From positions 21,503,501-21,567,500 of the forward strand of contig OW203992.1 in the NCBI GenBank assembly GCA_934047225.1: a stretch of DNA of 64,000 bases. The letters run 5' to 3'. This DNA comes from Ypsolopha sequella. Lineage: Eukaryota > Arthropoda > Insecta > Lepidoptera > Ypsolophidae. A model generated the notes under the pieces. That model was not told where the DNA came from. It ran no database searches and saw only the letters and a program-made list of their open reading frames with translations. The translations under genes and the position numbers were made by a program. This document shows positions 21,764 to 31,731 of the stretch, piece after piece. Each line of letters starts with the position of its first letter. Position 1 is the stretch's first letter.

Positions 21764-22552
21764 TCATGTCTCTGCTCTGGGACGATCTTTATCGTAGTTA
21801 AAGTATACATCGACCATATCCTCGCTACGTGCGATATTCGTAGCGTCTTCTTGATGGGGAGCAGGTATAATGTGACGCCTGTTTCTGCGTACTATTCCTC
21901 CTTTGTTTGTTTTGATTATGTAGCTTCGTGGTTCATTGCAATGCTGTTGAATAGTGGCATAGGTTTTCAAAATACAGCCCCATACTCTTGTGCCTACGTT
22001 AAGTTTGGGTAAGTCTCTGGTCCGGTGATGCTTATCATAATAAGTTTTCATTTTGTTTTGTTTTTTTGATTGGCTTTCTATTATGTGGTTAGGGTCAGGA
22101 CATTGAGGTCTTAAACGTTCTGGTTGAATCGGGACGTCAGTTCTTATTCTTCTTCCAAATAGTAGTTGTGCGGGGCTGAAACCATTTTCTAATGGTGTAG
22201 ATCTATAAGCCATCAATCCTAAAATGGGTTCCGAAGATTTTGTTATTATATTTTTTATAATTTTGACACCCGCTTCCGCCATACCGTTACTCCAGTGTGC
22301 GTGAGGGCTGCTGGTGATGTGTATGAATCCCCAATTGTTTGCAAAACTGGAGAATTCTGCAGAGGAAAATTGGGGGCCGTTGTCAGATCTGAGGACTCGA
22401 GGAATTCCATATCGAGCGAATATTACTTTTAAGTGGGTGATTATAACTGACGTTGTTGTCGATTTTAGAGTTGCCACTTCTGGGTAACGGGAATAGTAGT
22501 CTATAACTACCATGTATTCTTGTTTATTGACAGAACATAAATCTACTGCCAC
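21764..22552 (-). pseudogene. Ty3/gypsy integrase core and C-terminus
   Basis: Retroviral-type integrase of an LTR retrotransposon, which joins the cDNA to host DNA. The catalytic triad can be seen: Asp in MAVDLCS, Asp in RSDNGPQF and Glu in NGMAEAGVKIIK, in the correct order. The GFSPAQLLFGRRIRT region and a basic C-terminal part follow. The frame continues upstream of the first Met into sequence with the Cys pair CTEC of the zinc-binding domain. It is separated from the upstream RNase H frame by a single in-frame stop. Confidence 0.88.
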
Positions 22553-22708
22553 TTTTTCCCATGGATGGGCAGATGTTTCTGATGGTAGTAATGGTTCAGT
22601 AGGATTGATTCTATGTTGTATGCATTCAGTGCATTGTTCTATGAGTGTGCGGATTTGAGAGGAGATACCCGGCCACCAGACTGATTCTCTAGCTCTTCTT
22701 CTACATTT

Positions 22709-23306
22709 TTAGATGCCTAGATGACCCCGGTGTAGTCGTATTAACATATCTTTTTGTAGTATGTCTGGGATTATTATTCGATGGCCTCTCATTATCAACT
22801 CGTTTTGGATAGCCAGCTCGCCTCTAAAAGGATAGAACGGTTTAATTTGGTCTTTGGCTCTGTTCTTGTATGGCCAGCCTTGTTGGATATATTCTTTTAA
22901 TATACGGCATGTGATATCTTTTTCTTGTGCTTGTTTTATAGTGTCTAGTAATGAATCTGATATGGGGAGAGCTTGAATTTGTGATATGATAGCTAAATCA
23001 ATTTCCTCCTCAGACTTTTCTGTTACTGTGTTAGGTAGGGGAGATCGTGATAGTAAATCTGTGGTGTGTAAGTATTTTCCTGGTACATGAATAATTTTAT
23101 ATGTGAATTTGGGAAGTTTTATGCGTGTGCGTAGTCTTTGCATTCTAGCAGATAGTTCGGATATCGGTTTATCGCCGAGAATCTTGATTAGTGGTTGGTG
23201 ATCTGTTCTGAGTTCAAATGAAGGGAGACCAATTAGGTACATGGAAAATTTTTCGCATGCCCATGTAAGAGCTAAGGCTTCTTTATCTATTTGTGCATAT
23301 TTTCCA
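22709..23306 (-). pseudogene. Ty3/gypsy RNase H and integrase zinc-binding part
   Basis: The coding frame enters straight from the LTR at 23306 with YAQIDKEALAL, the RNase H start of gypsy elements. It goes on through LRTDHQPL and HVPGKYLHTTDLLSR and a linker, then reaches HRGHLGI, the two histidines of the integrase zinc finger. A TAA codon (22707-22709) stops it. The following in-frame sequence continues the zinc finger, so one substitution separates the two parts. Confidence 0.88.
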
Positions 23307-23425
23307 TGTAAAATAAACTCGTGTTATGTGACATATTATTTATTCCGACCATTGTCATATTGTCATTGTCAGCTAGACTGAGAGTATATACGAATCATGT
23401 CTATGGCGGCATAGATAACTAAACA
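23307..23425 (-). repeat. 5' LTR (minus-strand sense) of the gypsy element
   Basis: 119 bp partner of 21447-21568, followed on the plus strand by the target duplication GCAAT at 23426-23430. Confidence 0.9.
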
Positions 23426-23731
23426 GCAATGACGTGTCAAGTTCCTATAGAAAAGTGATGAAATGTTACTCCTTCACGCCGCATCTACCAAACCGATTGG
23501 GCTGAAACTTTGCACAAATGTAGTTCTAGACCTGGAATAGGATATAGGCTTCTTTTATTCCATAAATAGTGAAATAGTGTCGTTCGAAGACGCGGCTCGG
23601 GCTTCAGCTTCGCCAAACTAGGGGATTAAGTCAGTTATCAAAGATCGCCAAAGACACATTAGCACATTCAGAAAACAAAAAATAGTGTCGATCAGAAAAG
23701 CGGCTTGGCCTTCGACCTCACCAGTGGAGAT

Positions 23732-23899
23732 CAGGGGCTCTACCGCGTAATTCTCATTTGTATCAACTTCAAGCAAATGCATGCGAAATTCAACGCGTGC
23801 AAAAGAGATGGCATGTTAGGCGGGCGTCGTCGCACGCACGTCAAAATTCAATCTCAAGTTGATGTTGATGAAAATGAGAATTACGCGGTAGACCCACAG
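23732..23899. mobile_element. 168-bp MITE, copy A
   Basis: Starts CAGGGGCTCTACCGCGTAAT and ends with the approximate inverse (ATTACGCGGTAGACCCACAG). Copies of exactly the same length are at 41804-41971 and 60224-60391 (inverted). The flanking 8-mers do not match, so no target duplication can be shown. Confidence 0.75.
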
Positions 23900-24276
23900 A
23901 TTAGAGATGACGACAACCAAACACATTCCAAACACTCCAAACCAGAGTCAGATCAACTACGTGCTAAAAAATTAATAGTCTGAAAAATATTTACAGATTC
24001 GATAAGACATATAAAAACTTAGTCAATGCGGGCGCAGCCGCGGGCAAAACTATTTATCTATTCGGAGAACAAGAAATAGTTTCGTTCGGAAAGGCGGCTT
24101 GGCCTTCGGCCTCGCCATAAACACTTTATCAGAGGGTCAATTCAGAGAACAATAAATATTTTAGTTCGAAAACGCGGCTCAACCCTCGGTCTCGCCAACG
24201 AAACTTTAAACAAGAGTTTATGAAAATTTTGTTCAGAAACACGGCACGGCCTTTTGCTTCGTCAAAGACAGTTTAA

Positions 24277-24763
24277 GGCGAATGAATACGCCAACTGCAA
24301 TTTGGACCTGTCTTTGAAGGCCTACTCCTCCCACACGGGTGGTCCAAAAACTTTCATAAAAATATATAATAGGCATTACAGAGTCAAAAATAAATTTTAA
24401 GTTTCACAAACTGTTTTTCTATTGTAAGTTTTGAAAAAAAAATGGAAAGTCATCAAAAGTTTCACATGATTAACACAAGAATTCTCTTACTCCTTCCAAA
24501 CGCCTAAAGCGATTTTAATTATTATTTCACCAAATTATAGGAAATTTTTAGATCTAAAACATTTAAGTTCAAATTTTTTTTTCCGTTCATGGCGTCCATG
24601 TGAAAAGTATTATTTTCTCCTATTTTGCGCTAGCCGGGCACGCAGTGGTTGTCGTAACAGCCAATTTTTCAAGGCACGCTGAAATGAACATTATTTCAAT
24701 GTCGTTTCCGTTGATATTTGTACCGACACACATCGAGTTGCTTATTTAGCGTGGTCATACGCC
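24277..24763. mobile_element. TTAA-flanked MITE (GGCG family)
   Basis: GGCGAATGAATACGCC at the left and GCGTGGTCATACGCC at the right stand between TTAA at 24273-24276 and 24764-24767. The unit-1 Helitron has a single TTAA at the equivalent place (GTTTAACAG near 6610), which proves insertion and target duplication. Related to 8956-9422. Confidence 0.85.
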
Positions 24764-24936
24764 TTAACAGAGGATCAATTTAGTGAACAATAAATAGTTT
24801 CGTTCAAACCAGAGTTCAAATAAATACGTTCTTTAAAATTAAGGATCCGAAAAATATTGACAGATTTGATTGTCTTCACAAAAATTAAACCAACGCGGGC
24901 GAAGCCGCGGGCAAAAGCTAGTTATTGATAAAACAG

Positions 24937-25631
24937 ATTATGATGCGAAACAAAGTGCCAAAAACGTGTGCCAAATACGTTTGCTATTTTGTTTTATTTT
25001 CAATTGATTTATTCTTTCAATAAGTTTTTAAAAGGCGCGGGCTTATTGGAAAAGCTCTTTGTCAACGTCTTATTTTCCAATAATACTTAATTCAAAACCA
25101 AAGCTAAAACTGAATCAGTGTTTACTGAGTGTTTTTTGGCCGAGAAAAAAAAGTGTTAATTCGCCAAGAAGTTTACAACCAGCTTCTTGTAATTCTTTTT
25201 TTCTTTTTATTTTTGGCTTCAGATAATGTGTGTGGCTAACACATTAATTCCGCCAATGTCATAAACCAAAGCTCTGTATTAATGGAAAATCATTTCGATG
25301 AATTCTGGTAATACGCTCTGTAAGTTACTGTCTTTTTTATTACTTTGGCAGTGGTATGACACGATTATAGTTCAATGCCGAAAAAGTCACGTAAACTAAA
25401 ACTTTTTGAACTATATAATCAGCGCCATCTAGGGGTATAACACCAATCGTCTAGCTAAGAAACGCACGAAAGTCTGTTGAAGCTGTACCGTTGCGCGTAG
25501 TCGCGTTTCGTAGCACTTGCCTACATTTCGACAACACTAGTTACACACTCCTCCGCTAGAGATCTCATCAGAGTAAATTGAAACTAAATTCACAGCGATC
25601 ATGAGACAGGTAGAATAAGATATTTTTATGG
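24937..25631. other. Intergenic, no gene recognised
   Basis: Sequence beyond the right border of the duplication. AT-rich, no terminal repeats or coding signal found. Confidence 0.4.
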
Positions 25632-26427
25632 AAGTGTCTAGCCTGCCAGTGTCTAACCAGCGGCCGTTTAGCAAAATAATATATTCTGCCACTAGCGGCA
25701 GAATAACAAAAATAATTATTCTACCACAAGTTTATGAATATTGAAATGTACTTCCTGACGTCAACTAGATAAGGTACAATATTAAATACAAGTTGGTTGA
25801 ACGTAGTGAATATAGCGACTGGTGGCTGAATAGCACACTGAATAGAAAGTATTTTTATCACACAAATTCATTTCTGCATCGGCTACGGCGCTGCGGGAAG
25901 TGCAGCCCCTTCGCCCTTGCGTAACAAAGGTCAGGCACCCACGCTCGCATTCGCAGCTTCGGCTTGTTGGTCGCCTTCAGCGGGTACTTGGGGTGCCTGG
26001 CCGTTGTTACGGTGGCCGAAGGCTGCCCGCCCTTCGCGCCTTCGGCTTTTTATATACACTCTAGCCCTGCGTTCCGAAATAGAATTATATCGCTAAAATC
26101 GATTACGAAAATATGAAGTGAATGGCTTATGATCTATTGTTATTCTATTACGGACCGCAGGGTATGTGTAGTAGCCAAAAGACTGTATAGAGTAGGGGTG
26201 TGCTGAGTCGGTCTTGCCCTTCTTCTTAACAAGACTAATCGAATGGGCGGAGTTAGGCATATATTTACATTTCAATAATCATAAACTTGTGGTAGAATAA
26301 TTATTGTTGTTATTCTGCTGCTAGTGGCAGAAAAAGTTTCTCGCACGAGTTTCGTATAATATTTTAAGCACAGTGTGCTATAATATATTATTTTACTAAA
26401 CGGCCGCTGGTGGCAGGCTAGACACTT
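25632..26427. mobile_element. About 800-bp element with inverted ends and a GC-rich core
   Basis: AAGTGTCTAGCCTGCCAG at the left, with CCAGCGGCCGTTTAG shortly inside, is mirrored at the right (CTAAACGGCCGCTGG, GGCTAGACACTT). A second inner pair (TGCCACTAGCGGCAGAATAA and its inverse) and ACAAGTTTATGA / TCATAAACTTGT extend the arms. The centre (25880-26050) is unusually GC-rich. No transposase was found. The right arm also contains CTCGCACGAG-type sequence shared with 47.8 and 58.1 kb. Confidence 0.65.
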
Positions 26428-26861
26428 TCTTTTTTACTATTACATAAATTTCTACTGTCTTTTATTTTTATCCCTTTACTCAAATTAAGTAGAACACAAC
26501 TTACAAAACATAATAACAAGTTAAAACTATCATATATAAAATAAACTTACTCACTAAACAAAATTAAACTTACCTAAATTTAAATATTTACTAAAAAAAA
26601 ATAATATAAAATAATTTTGCCGAATCGCTGCCGCCTAACCATAATGTTATTATGCTTTGTAAGTTTTTGTGTTCGAATAAATAATTCATTACTTAGTAAA
26701 AAAACTAAAGTAGATATAAGTATAGTAGATATATTTTTTAAAATCTTCCAATGAATGGCATAACGAAACGCATAAACAACAAAATATTTCTTGTTAATAG
26801 AAACTTTACTTCGTATAGTATAAGATTTTGTAACAGAAATGACAAAAAAAATATATAAAAA

Positions 26862-27524
26862 GACCGGCCAAGTGCGAGTCGGACTCGCGCATGAAGGGTT
26901 CCGCACCATTATCTATAATAATACAGATCGCGCCAAACTTCTAGTCCGCTCGGAAGTTGCTCTTCCCAAGAACGGCCCATACATAGAGGGGACTAAAAGT
27001 TTGGCGCAATCTGTACTCGTTAATTTGTAAAGCCTACTCAGCTGTGATAGTTTTCCTTTTAATTTCGTTATGTATACTACTGCCGTGACTTTTTCACGTC
27101 TCCAAATACAACCGTTTTGCTGGCAGGGAGGGCACACTTGACTCTGAAACAAAAATTAACACTTTTAAGCTTAATATTTCGCAAACGGAACGCTGGATCG
27201 AAAAATAGTCTCCTCTTACCCCCAATATTGGGGGTAAGATATCTTTTTAAATTACCTATCAAACGACACCCCACACTATGGGATAGATGAGAAAAAAAAA
27301 ATCATCTCCACTTTACGTGTAGAGGAGGTACCCTAAAAAAAAATCTTTTTCAAAATTTGACTTTACCACTTTGTCAGCGTAATAAATATGTATATTCATG
27401 CCAAATTACAGCTTTCTAGTACTAATAGTCTCTAAGCTAAGCCGCAGACAGACAGACAGCCAGACAGACGGACATGGCGAAACTATAAGGGTTCCTTGTT
27501 GTTGACTACGGAACCCTAAAAAAG
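26862..27524 (+). mobile_element. Lepidopteran dispersed element (GGCCAAGTGCGAGTC ... GGAACCCTA), plus copy
   Basis: Starts with ACCGGCCAAGTGCGAGTC and GGGTTCCGCACCATTAT. It ends with the (CAGA)n stretch, GGACATGGCGAAACTATAAG and GGAACCCTAAAAAA. I recognise the ends as a very common lepidopteran repeat; it encodes no protein. Other copies or parts: 27640-27955 (inverted), 44766-44890, 53479-54295 and 58751-59480. It is interrupted by a small MITE at 26922-27015. Confidence 0.7.
26922..27015. mobile_element. 94-bp MITE with 26-bp inverted ends
   Basis: TACAGATCGCGCCAAACTTC and its near-perfect inverse (24 of 26 bases) close a 42-bp centre. The same AAGTTTGGCGCGATCTGTA end occurs singly at 44760-44780. 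The sister inverted copy of the host element lacks it. Confidence 0.65.
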
Positions 27525-27639
27525 ACATGACCTTGCTAAGTTTCATGCTCTCCTTCTTAGCAAGACTAATCGAATGGGCGGAGTTAGACATATATTTATG
27601 GATAGCTTACTTATCTATCAACTTTGTTATATTTAATTG

Positions 27640-27955
27640 GAAAAAATCACGGCAGTAGTATACATAACGAAATTAAAAGGAAAACTATCACAGCTAAGTA
27701 GGCTTTACATGTTAACGAGTAATAGTCGACCAATCTAAACTGAAAATTGCTTACAAATTCCATTGAAAATTACTTAAACGAAGTTGTTACTTGTTTAAAA
27801 CAGGTAGTAAATATAAGGTAACTTTTATTTATGTAACCAAATTAATACTAGAGACTCGGTAAGTGGTCAGCACTGAGGTTCATTGGCCTTTTATAGATAA
27901 TGGTACGGAACCCTTCATACGCGAGTCTGACTCGCACTTGGCCGGTTTTTCGTAA
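27640..27955 (-). mobile_element. Head part of the same dispersed element, inverted
   Basis: The reverse complement of this stretch matches 26862-26920 and 27003-27095 of the plus copy. About 190 bp here is missing from the plus copy, where the 94-bp MITE sits instead. Together the two copies form a large inverted repeat with about 550 bp between the arms. Confidence 0.65.
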
Positions 27956-28225
27956 AAATATTCATCATTATGAAGTTTTTTTGACCACAAGTTCGAAAAT
28001 ATGGCTTATTAAACCTAAATCTCGAAATGGTTTTCGAATTAACACACCTTAACATAATTTAATCTAAGTGAATTGTTTTGATATTCTAGATTCGAACAAA
28101 TTTGAATATTGGATAAAAATTAGGGTTTCGTACTCAGAGGGGGCCGATTGTTTGTCAGGCGCTACAATTTTACCGGCTTCTTTTTTGTCACCTTGATGTT
28201 GCTATAGTCTGCAGGGTGACCAACA

Positions 28226-28256
28226 TAGAGGCACAAAATAACCACTAACAGAAGGC
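28226..28256. repeat. Left member of an inverted pair (ACAAAATAACCACTAACAG)
   Basis: About 28 bases here (AGAGGCACAAAATAACCACT and on to AACAGAAGG) return inverted at about 29438-29448 plus 29891-29920. The right member is split by the TTA-flanked element at 29449-29890. The pair may mark the ends of a 1.2-kb element. Confidence 0.5.
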
Positions 28257-28856
28257 TCTCTACATATAACTGGCAAAAACAGGCGCACGCACACATAGAC
28301 GCGTACTTACGACGATCTCGAAGATATTCAGATGAATGCCAGTCAGGAGTGCACGCGCTTTGACGTTACCCGTGATTATTGTTTAGAATTACATATTTTG
28401 TTATATAAAAAATGAGTAAAGCATAATAATTATCGAAATTGTTGCGTATATGGTTGTTTGAATACAAAATTAAATCGAAGGGAATTGACTTTTTTTTATT
28501 TACCCGTCATTGCAGATAGGTAAGAATGAAAATGATATCCTATCTCTATTGTAGGTAGCTAATTTAATTTATGTTTGCTTTGCTGTTGTATCAATTATTG
28601 TCAGTAAAAAAGGTAACAAAGCGCGAAAGTAGTAGCTACCAAATCGTCAGAATGCCAATCTACAATCTACTTCGAACGTGCCATAACCAACGAAAGTACT
28701 TTTAAGTAACGAATTTATAGATTTAGTAATTAATTATGATAAATAAGTACGTTTAAATATTACGTTAACTTTTTTATTGAAATTACTCCTAACTCAAGTT
28801 TTTTACTACAATGACAATTAAAAAAACCGTATCAAAATCTGTCAAGTGTTTCTTAA

Positions 28857-29225
28857 GAGTCGGAGTTCCGAGATTGGGCAAAATGGGGTTCGGGGTTATG
28901 GCTTTTTAAGATAGTAAAATATTAATTTCTGAACAAAATAAATACTACTTGTTACCTTACAAGATGAAATCAAAAAAAACTTCAGAAAAAAAAACAGGAT
29001 GTCAAGTTCAGGTTACACCCGTAGCGCTGCAATGCTATTCAAGAGATTTTCTTGAAATTCCTGTTTTTTTTCTGAAATTACTATACATTATTACCGTAAT
29101 TTTTTTTAATAAACCTGCACTTCATCTTATAAGGTAACAAGTGGTATTTATTTTGTTCAGAAATTTGAATTTTTACCGTCTTAAAAAGCCATAACCCCGA
29201 ACCCCGAATCTCGGAACACCGACCC
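28857..29225. mobile_element. Foldback element with long arms, TTAA-flanked
   Basis: TTAA at 28853-28856 and 29226-29229. The arms start GAGTCGGAGTTCCGAGATT and, inverted, GGGTCGGTGTTCCGAGATTC. They pair for about 140 bp through GGGGTTATGGCTTTTTAAGA and CTTGTTACCTTA. The short frame in the middle is not credible as a gene. Confidence 0.75.
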
Positions 29226-29448
29226 TTAAGTTAAAACTGAACACACATACAGACAGACAAACATTCTGCAAATGGTAGTTTTGGCTTCAGTAAAACACTA
29301 AAAGCCCATTTCAGTAAAAAATTTGAAAAATGTTAGTGTACAGAGTACGAAATTTTTACTTTATTATTAGTACATAGATGACAGCCCTAGCGTTACGGTC
29401 GAGCGTAGGTAATTAAAATCAAGGTCACCCGGAGTAGGCCTTCTGTTA

Positions 29449-29890
29449 GGCCCACTTGCAGCATGATCGAGAAAAAATCCTTAACCCTCGGGTTAACTAA
29501 CCCAAGTGAAGAGTTAACTAACCCGACATTTCGTTAGTCCTATTGCACCATGATAATATCGAAGCGGGTTAGTAATCCCGAGCTAAGCGATTGTTTGACA
29601 TTTGACATTTATTTTGAATGTTACCATACAGTAATTAGTTGCAACCAAAGAGGTATAGTATCTATATAATGTCATTGGAAACATCAAAATTTATGTCAAA
29701 CTGGTAACATTACTTCGCTAACCCGAGTTTAACTCAAGGTGAGAGTCGGGTTAAATTCTGATGACTTTATCTTAGTTTAACCCTAGTTTAAGCCGAGATT
29801 TTGATTGGTGCAAGAGAGCTTTTCCTTAACCCTTTATTTTTTTATTTAACCCAAGTTAAACTCAAGTTAAGAACATGCTGCAAGTGGGCC
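29449..29890. mobile_element. PIF/Harbinger-like MITE with perfect ends
   Basis: GGCCCACTTGCAGCATG at the left, CATGCTGCAAGTGGGCC at the right, TTA on both sides (29446-29448, 29891-29893). 442 bp. The copy at 2932-3593 is the same family, extended by a nested element. Confidence 0.85.
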
Positions 29891-30004
29891 TTAGTGGTTA
29901 TTTTGTGATAGAGGCTAGGTATACACCTTCTTTTTGCCACCATTTTGTTTCGGTGCCAAATTTGACAGTTATTTGGTAACAATTGTTTTGTATACATACG
30001 GCTA

Positions 30005-30690
30005 ATTCAATATGGAGTTTTTTCGCTTGAGCAACGTGTTTTAATAACGTAATTATTTAAGTTATAATTATAGTTTTAGTTACAGTTTTCTATTGCTAAA
30101 ACGCTAAAAAATTGCGACTTTTACGATTAACAATAACTGGTTTGGTGAATAAATTTGAGCCGCAGAATATTAGGAGTTAGTGAAAGTGGTGGGTCTCATT
30201 ATTTCCACTGAGAATAACCATTGACGGTTATTCTGATACTACATGTATCACTATTTACATTGCGTTTTTAAAATCGCGACGCCGACTTCACGGTCGCTTA
30301 TCAGACGCCGCAATTTCCTCTACCAATAGATAGGTACTGGCCACTGAGAATGTTTTTAATGGATTAATTGTCAATAAGTGGACAGTGATTGTTTGAGAAA
30401 TCGGGTATCACTATTTCCATTCGATGTTTTTCACGTCAATGGCTATTGTGAGACGGATTTGCATAAATCTGGCAGTATCAGAATTTCCATTCCAATGGAA
30501 AATGGAAATAATGAGACCCACCCGTGAAAGTGTAGCCGAAGATCCGACGTCGTCTATCGGGCAACGTTTGCAAGTTAATTTCAAGAAATGGTGACAATGA
30601 TTGGCCCTCAAGATCACCGGATTTGATAGATCCAGACTTTTTTCTCTGAGACTATCTAAAGGGACGTGTCTATGCCATAGATATCATACA
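30005..30690 (+). pseudogene. Mariner-type transposase relic, split by a MITE
   Basis: Decayed transposase of the insect mariner-like/DDE_3 kind. Near 30010 a frame reads YGVFSLEQRV, like the N-terminus of these transposases. After several frame breaks, LGVSESVAEDP spans the insertion point of the MITE at 30188-30522 and continues TSSIGQRLQVNFKKW. Near 30600 the diagnostic WPSRSPDLIDPDFFL occurs, followed by a stop and DYLKGRVYA. The order and strand are consistent. The whole catalytic middle is missing, so it is dead. Confidence 0.65.
30188..30522. mobile_element. hAT-like MITE inside the mariner relic
   Basis: GGTGGGTCTCATTATTTCCA and its inverse TGGAAATAATGAGACCCACC close 335 bp. GTGAAAGT stands directly before (30180-30187) and again after one base (30524-30531). 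Removing the element rejoins the transposase frame. An 8-bp duplication fits the hAT superfamily. Confidence 0.8.
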
Positions 30691-31179
30691 TCATAATAAA
30701 CATGAAGTTTAATAGGGACTAGAATAGAATCAAAATCTACGCAGGTATAGCTGCGGGTACAGATCTAGTGCATTATTAATCGATTTTTTGTCTCATTAAT
30801 CCGTTAATTTCATTAATTTGCATGTTTTGATTAGTATAATATCCCAAAATATCTCCGTCGTTCATTTTGGATTCAGCTTTTTTAATAATGTTTGTCTACC
30901 TACCTGTACCAACATTCAATTAATATAAAGCCTCTATACTGTTATGAATATTTGAAACAATATTCAATAGAAAGATCCAAGAATTGAATTTAAAGATGCA
31001 AATGAAATTGTTTACTTCGTTTGCGACCTTGACATTTTTATTCCAACAAAAACATGTCCCATGTTAAAACAACATCCAATTTCTTTGCAGCGCTGTCATA
31101 TAATTTGTTTACGTAATGTAAACTGAAGGTCCAGCGCTCGAGGTTTTATGGATATAGTGGGGTAAAACACGCGAAGCTT

Positions 31180-31290
31180 TTGGTCGTAGCACGGCAGTCA
31201 CGCGAAGGCGCGCGCTACAACCGCCCGCTACGATCGCGTCGACGACGAGCTGTGTGCTACGAAAGCTTGCATCTACGAGCGCGTAGCAAA
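31180..31290 (+). promoter_or_regulatory. Probable promoter-proximal/5' UTR region of the lectin gene
   Basis: A GC-rich, CpG-containing stretch (CGCGAAGGCGCGCGC, CGATCGCGTCGACGACGAGC) in an AT-rich setting, directly before the signal-peptide ATG. TCAGT-like or CGGCAGTCAC at about 31192 could be an initiator, but no TATA box at the right distance is clear. The transcription start is not determined. Confidence 0.45.
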
Positions 31291-31344
31291 ATGTTATTCA
31301 GTCTTGCTGTTTTGGCTATTTTCGCCTCTGTTCAAGGACGAGCG
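31291..31344 (+). CDS. Signal-peptide exon (exon 1) of a C-type lectin domain gene
   Basis: ATG at 31291 in the context CAAAATG opens MLFSLAVLAIFASVQGRA, a standard secretory signal peptide with a hydrophobic core and small residues before the cleavage site. The donor GTAAGA follows at 31345 in phase 0. It matches the phase and strand of the lectin exon at 53199, the only compatible coding exon downstream in the window. Linking the two is inference from phase, strand and the need of the lectin exon for a secretion signal. The upstream frame starting at 31180 is 5' UTR read in the same frame. Confidence 0.68.
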
Positions 31345-31694
31345 GTAAGAATGACTTCTAAATTTTTTTTGTCGCAAATTTTTCTCTTTATTAATTTTTT
31401 CTTTATAAAAAGTTTTTGGTATGAATTTCAAACGTGACGTTTTAACCGAAATTACACAACATCGGAGTAAGCATGAATTTAGATACCCTTTTATGAGTAC
31501 TTATTTAAGTTACATATATACATTTATGCTGAAATAATACCTTTTTCTTGCCACCAAATAGTTTTTATTTTTGTACTTTGTTCTGTTAATAGTGTAAGGT
31601 TTTTATTATATACATTTTTTTCATTTTAGTTATTTTAAGTTACCATTCTGTGTTATGTATGTGTATTATGTATATGGTGGCATGAAATAAATAT

Positions 31695-31731
31695 ATTACT
31701 TACTTACTTTACTTACTTACTTACTTACTAT
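31695..31731. repeat. (TTAC)n microsatellite
   Basis: Repeated TTAC units after AATAAATATA, the pattern of a retroposon 3' tail. The same (TTAC)n motif ends a sequence near 60855-60876. Confidence 0.7.

Larger units (their letters stand above)
21447..23425 (-). mobile_element. Ty3/gypsy LTR retrotransposon, 5'-deleted
   Basis: 1979 bp bounded by short LTRs and the target duplication GCAAT (21442-21446 and 23426-23430). It reads on the minus strand. The upstream LTR (23307-23425) joins directly to the RNase H coding part: gag, protease and nearly all of the reverse transcriptase are gone. RNase H and integrase parts remain. A purine stretch (AAAGAGAA in minus-strand sense) precedes the downstream LTR. 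A non-autonomous remnant. Confidence 0.92.
21233..24921 (+). mobile_element. Helitron-like element, copy in unit 2, expanded by insertions
   Basis: Same TC... start and the same hairpin-CTAG|T end as the element at 5470-6736, with matching outside flanks on both sides. Its length of 3689 bp is due to nested elements: gypsy (21447-23425), the 168-bp family (23732-23899) and a TTAA element (24277-24763). It encodes no helicase. Confidence 0.72.

Noticed and set aside
5470..24921. Two independent Helitron insertions
   Set aside because: The outer flanks are homologous on both sides, so it is one insertion copied with the segment.
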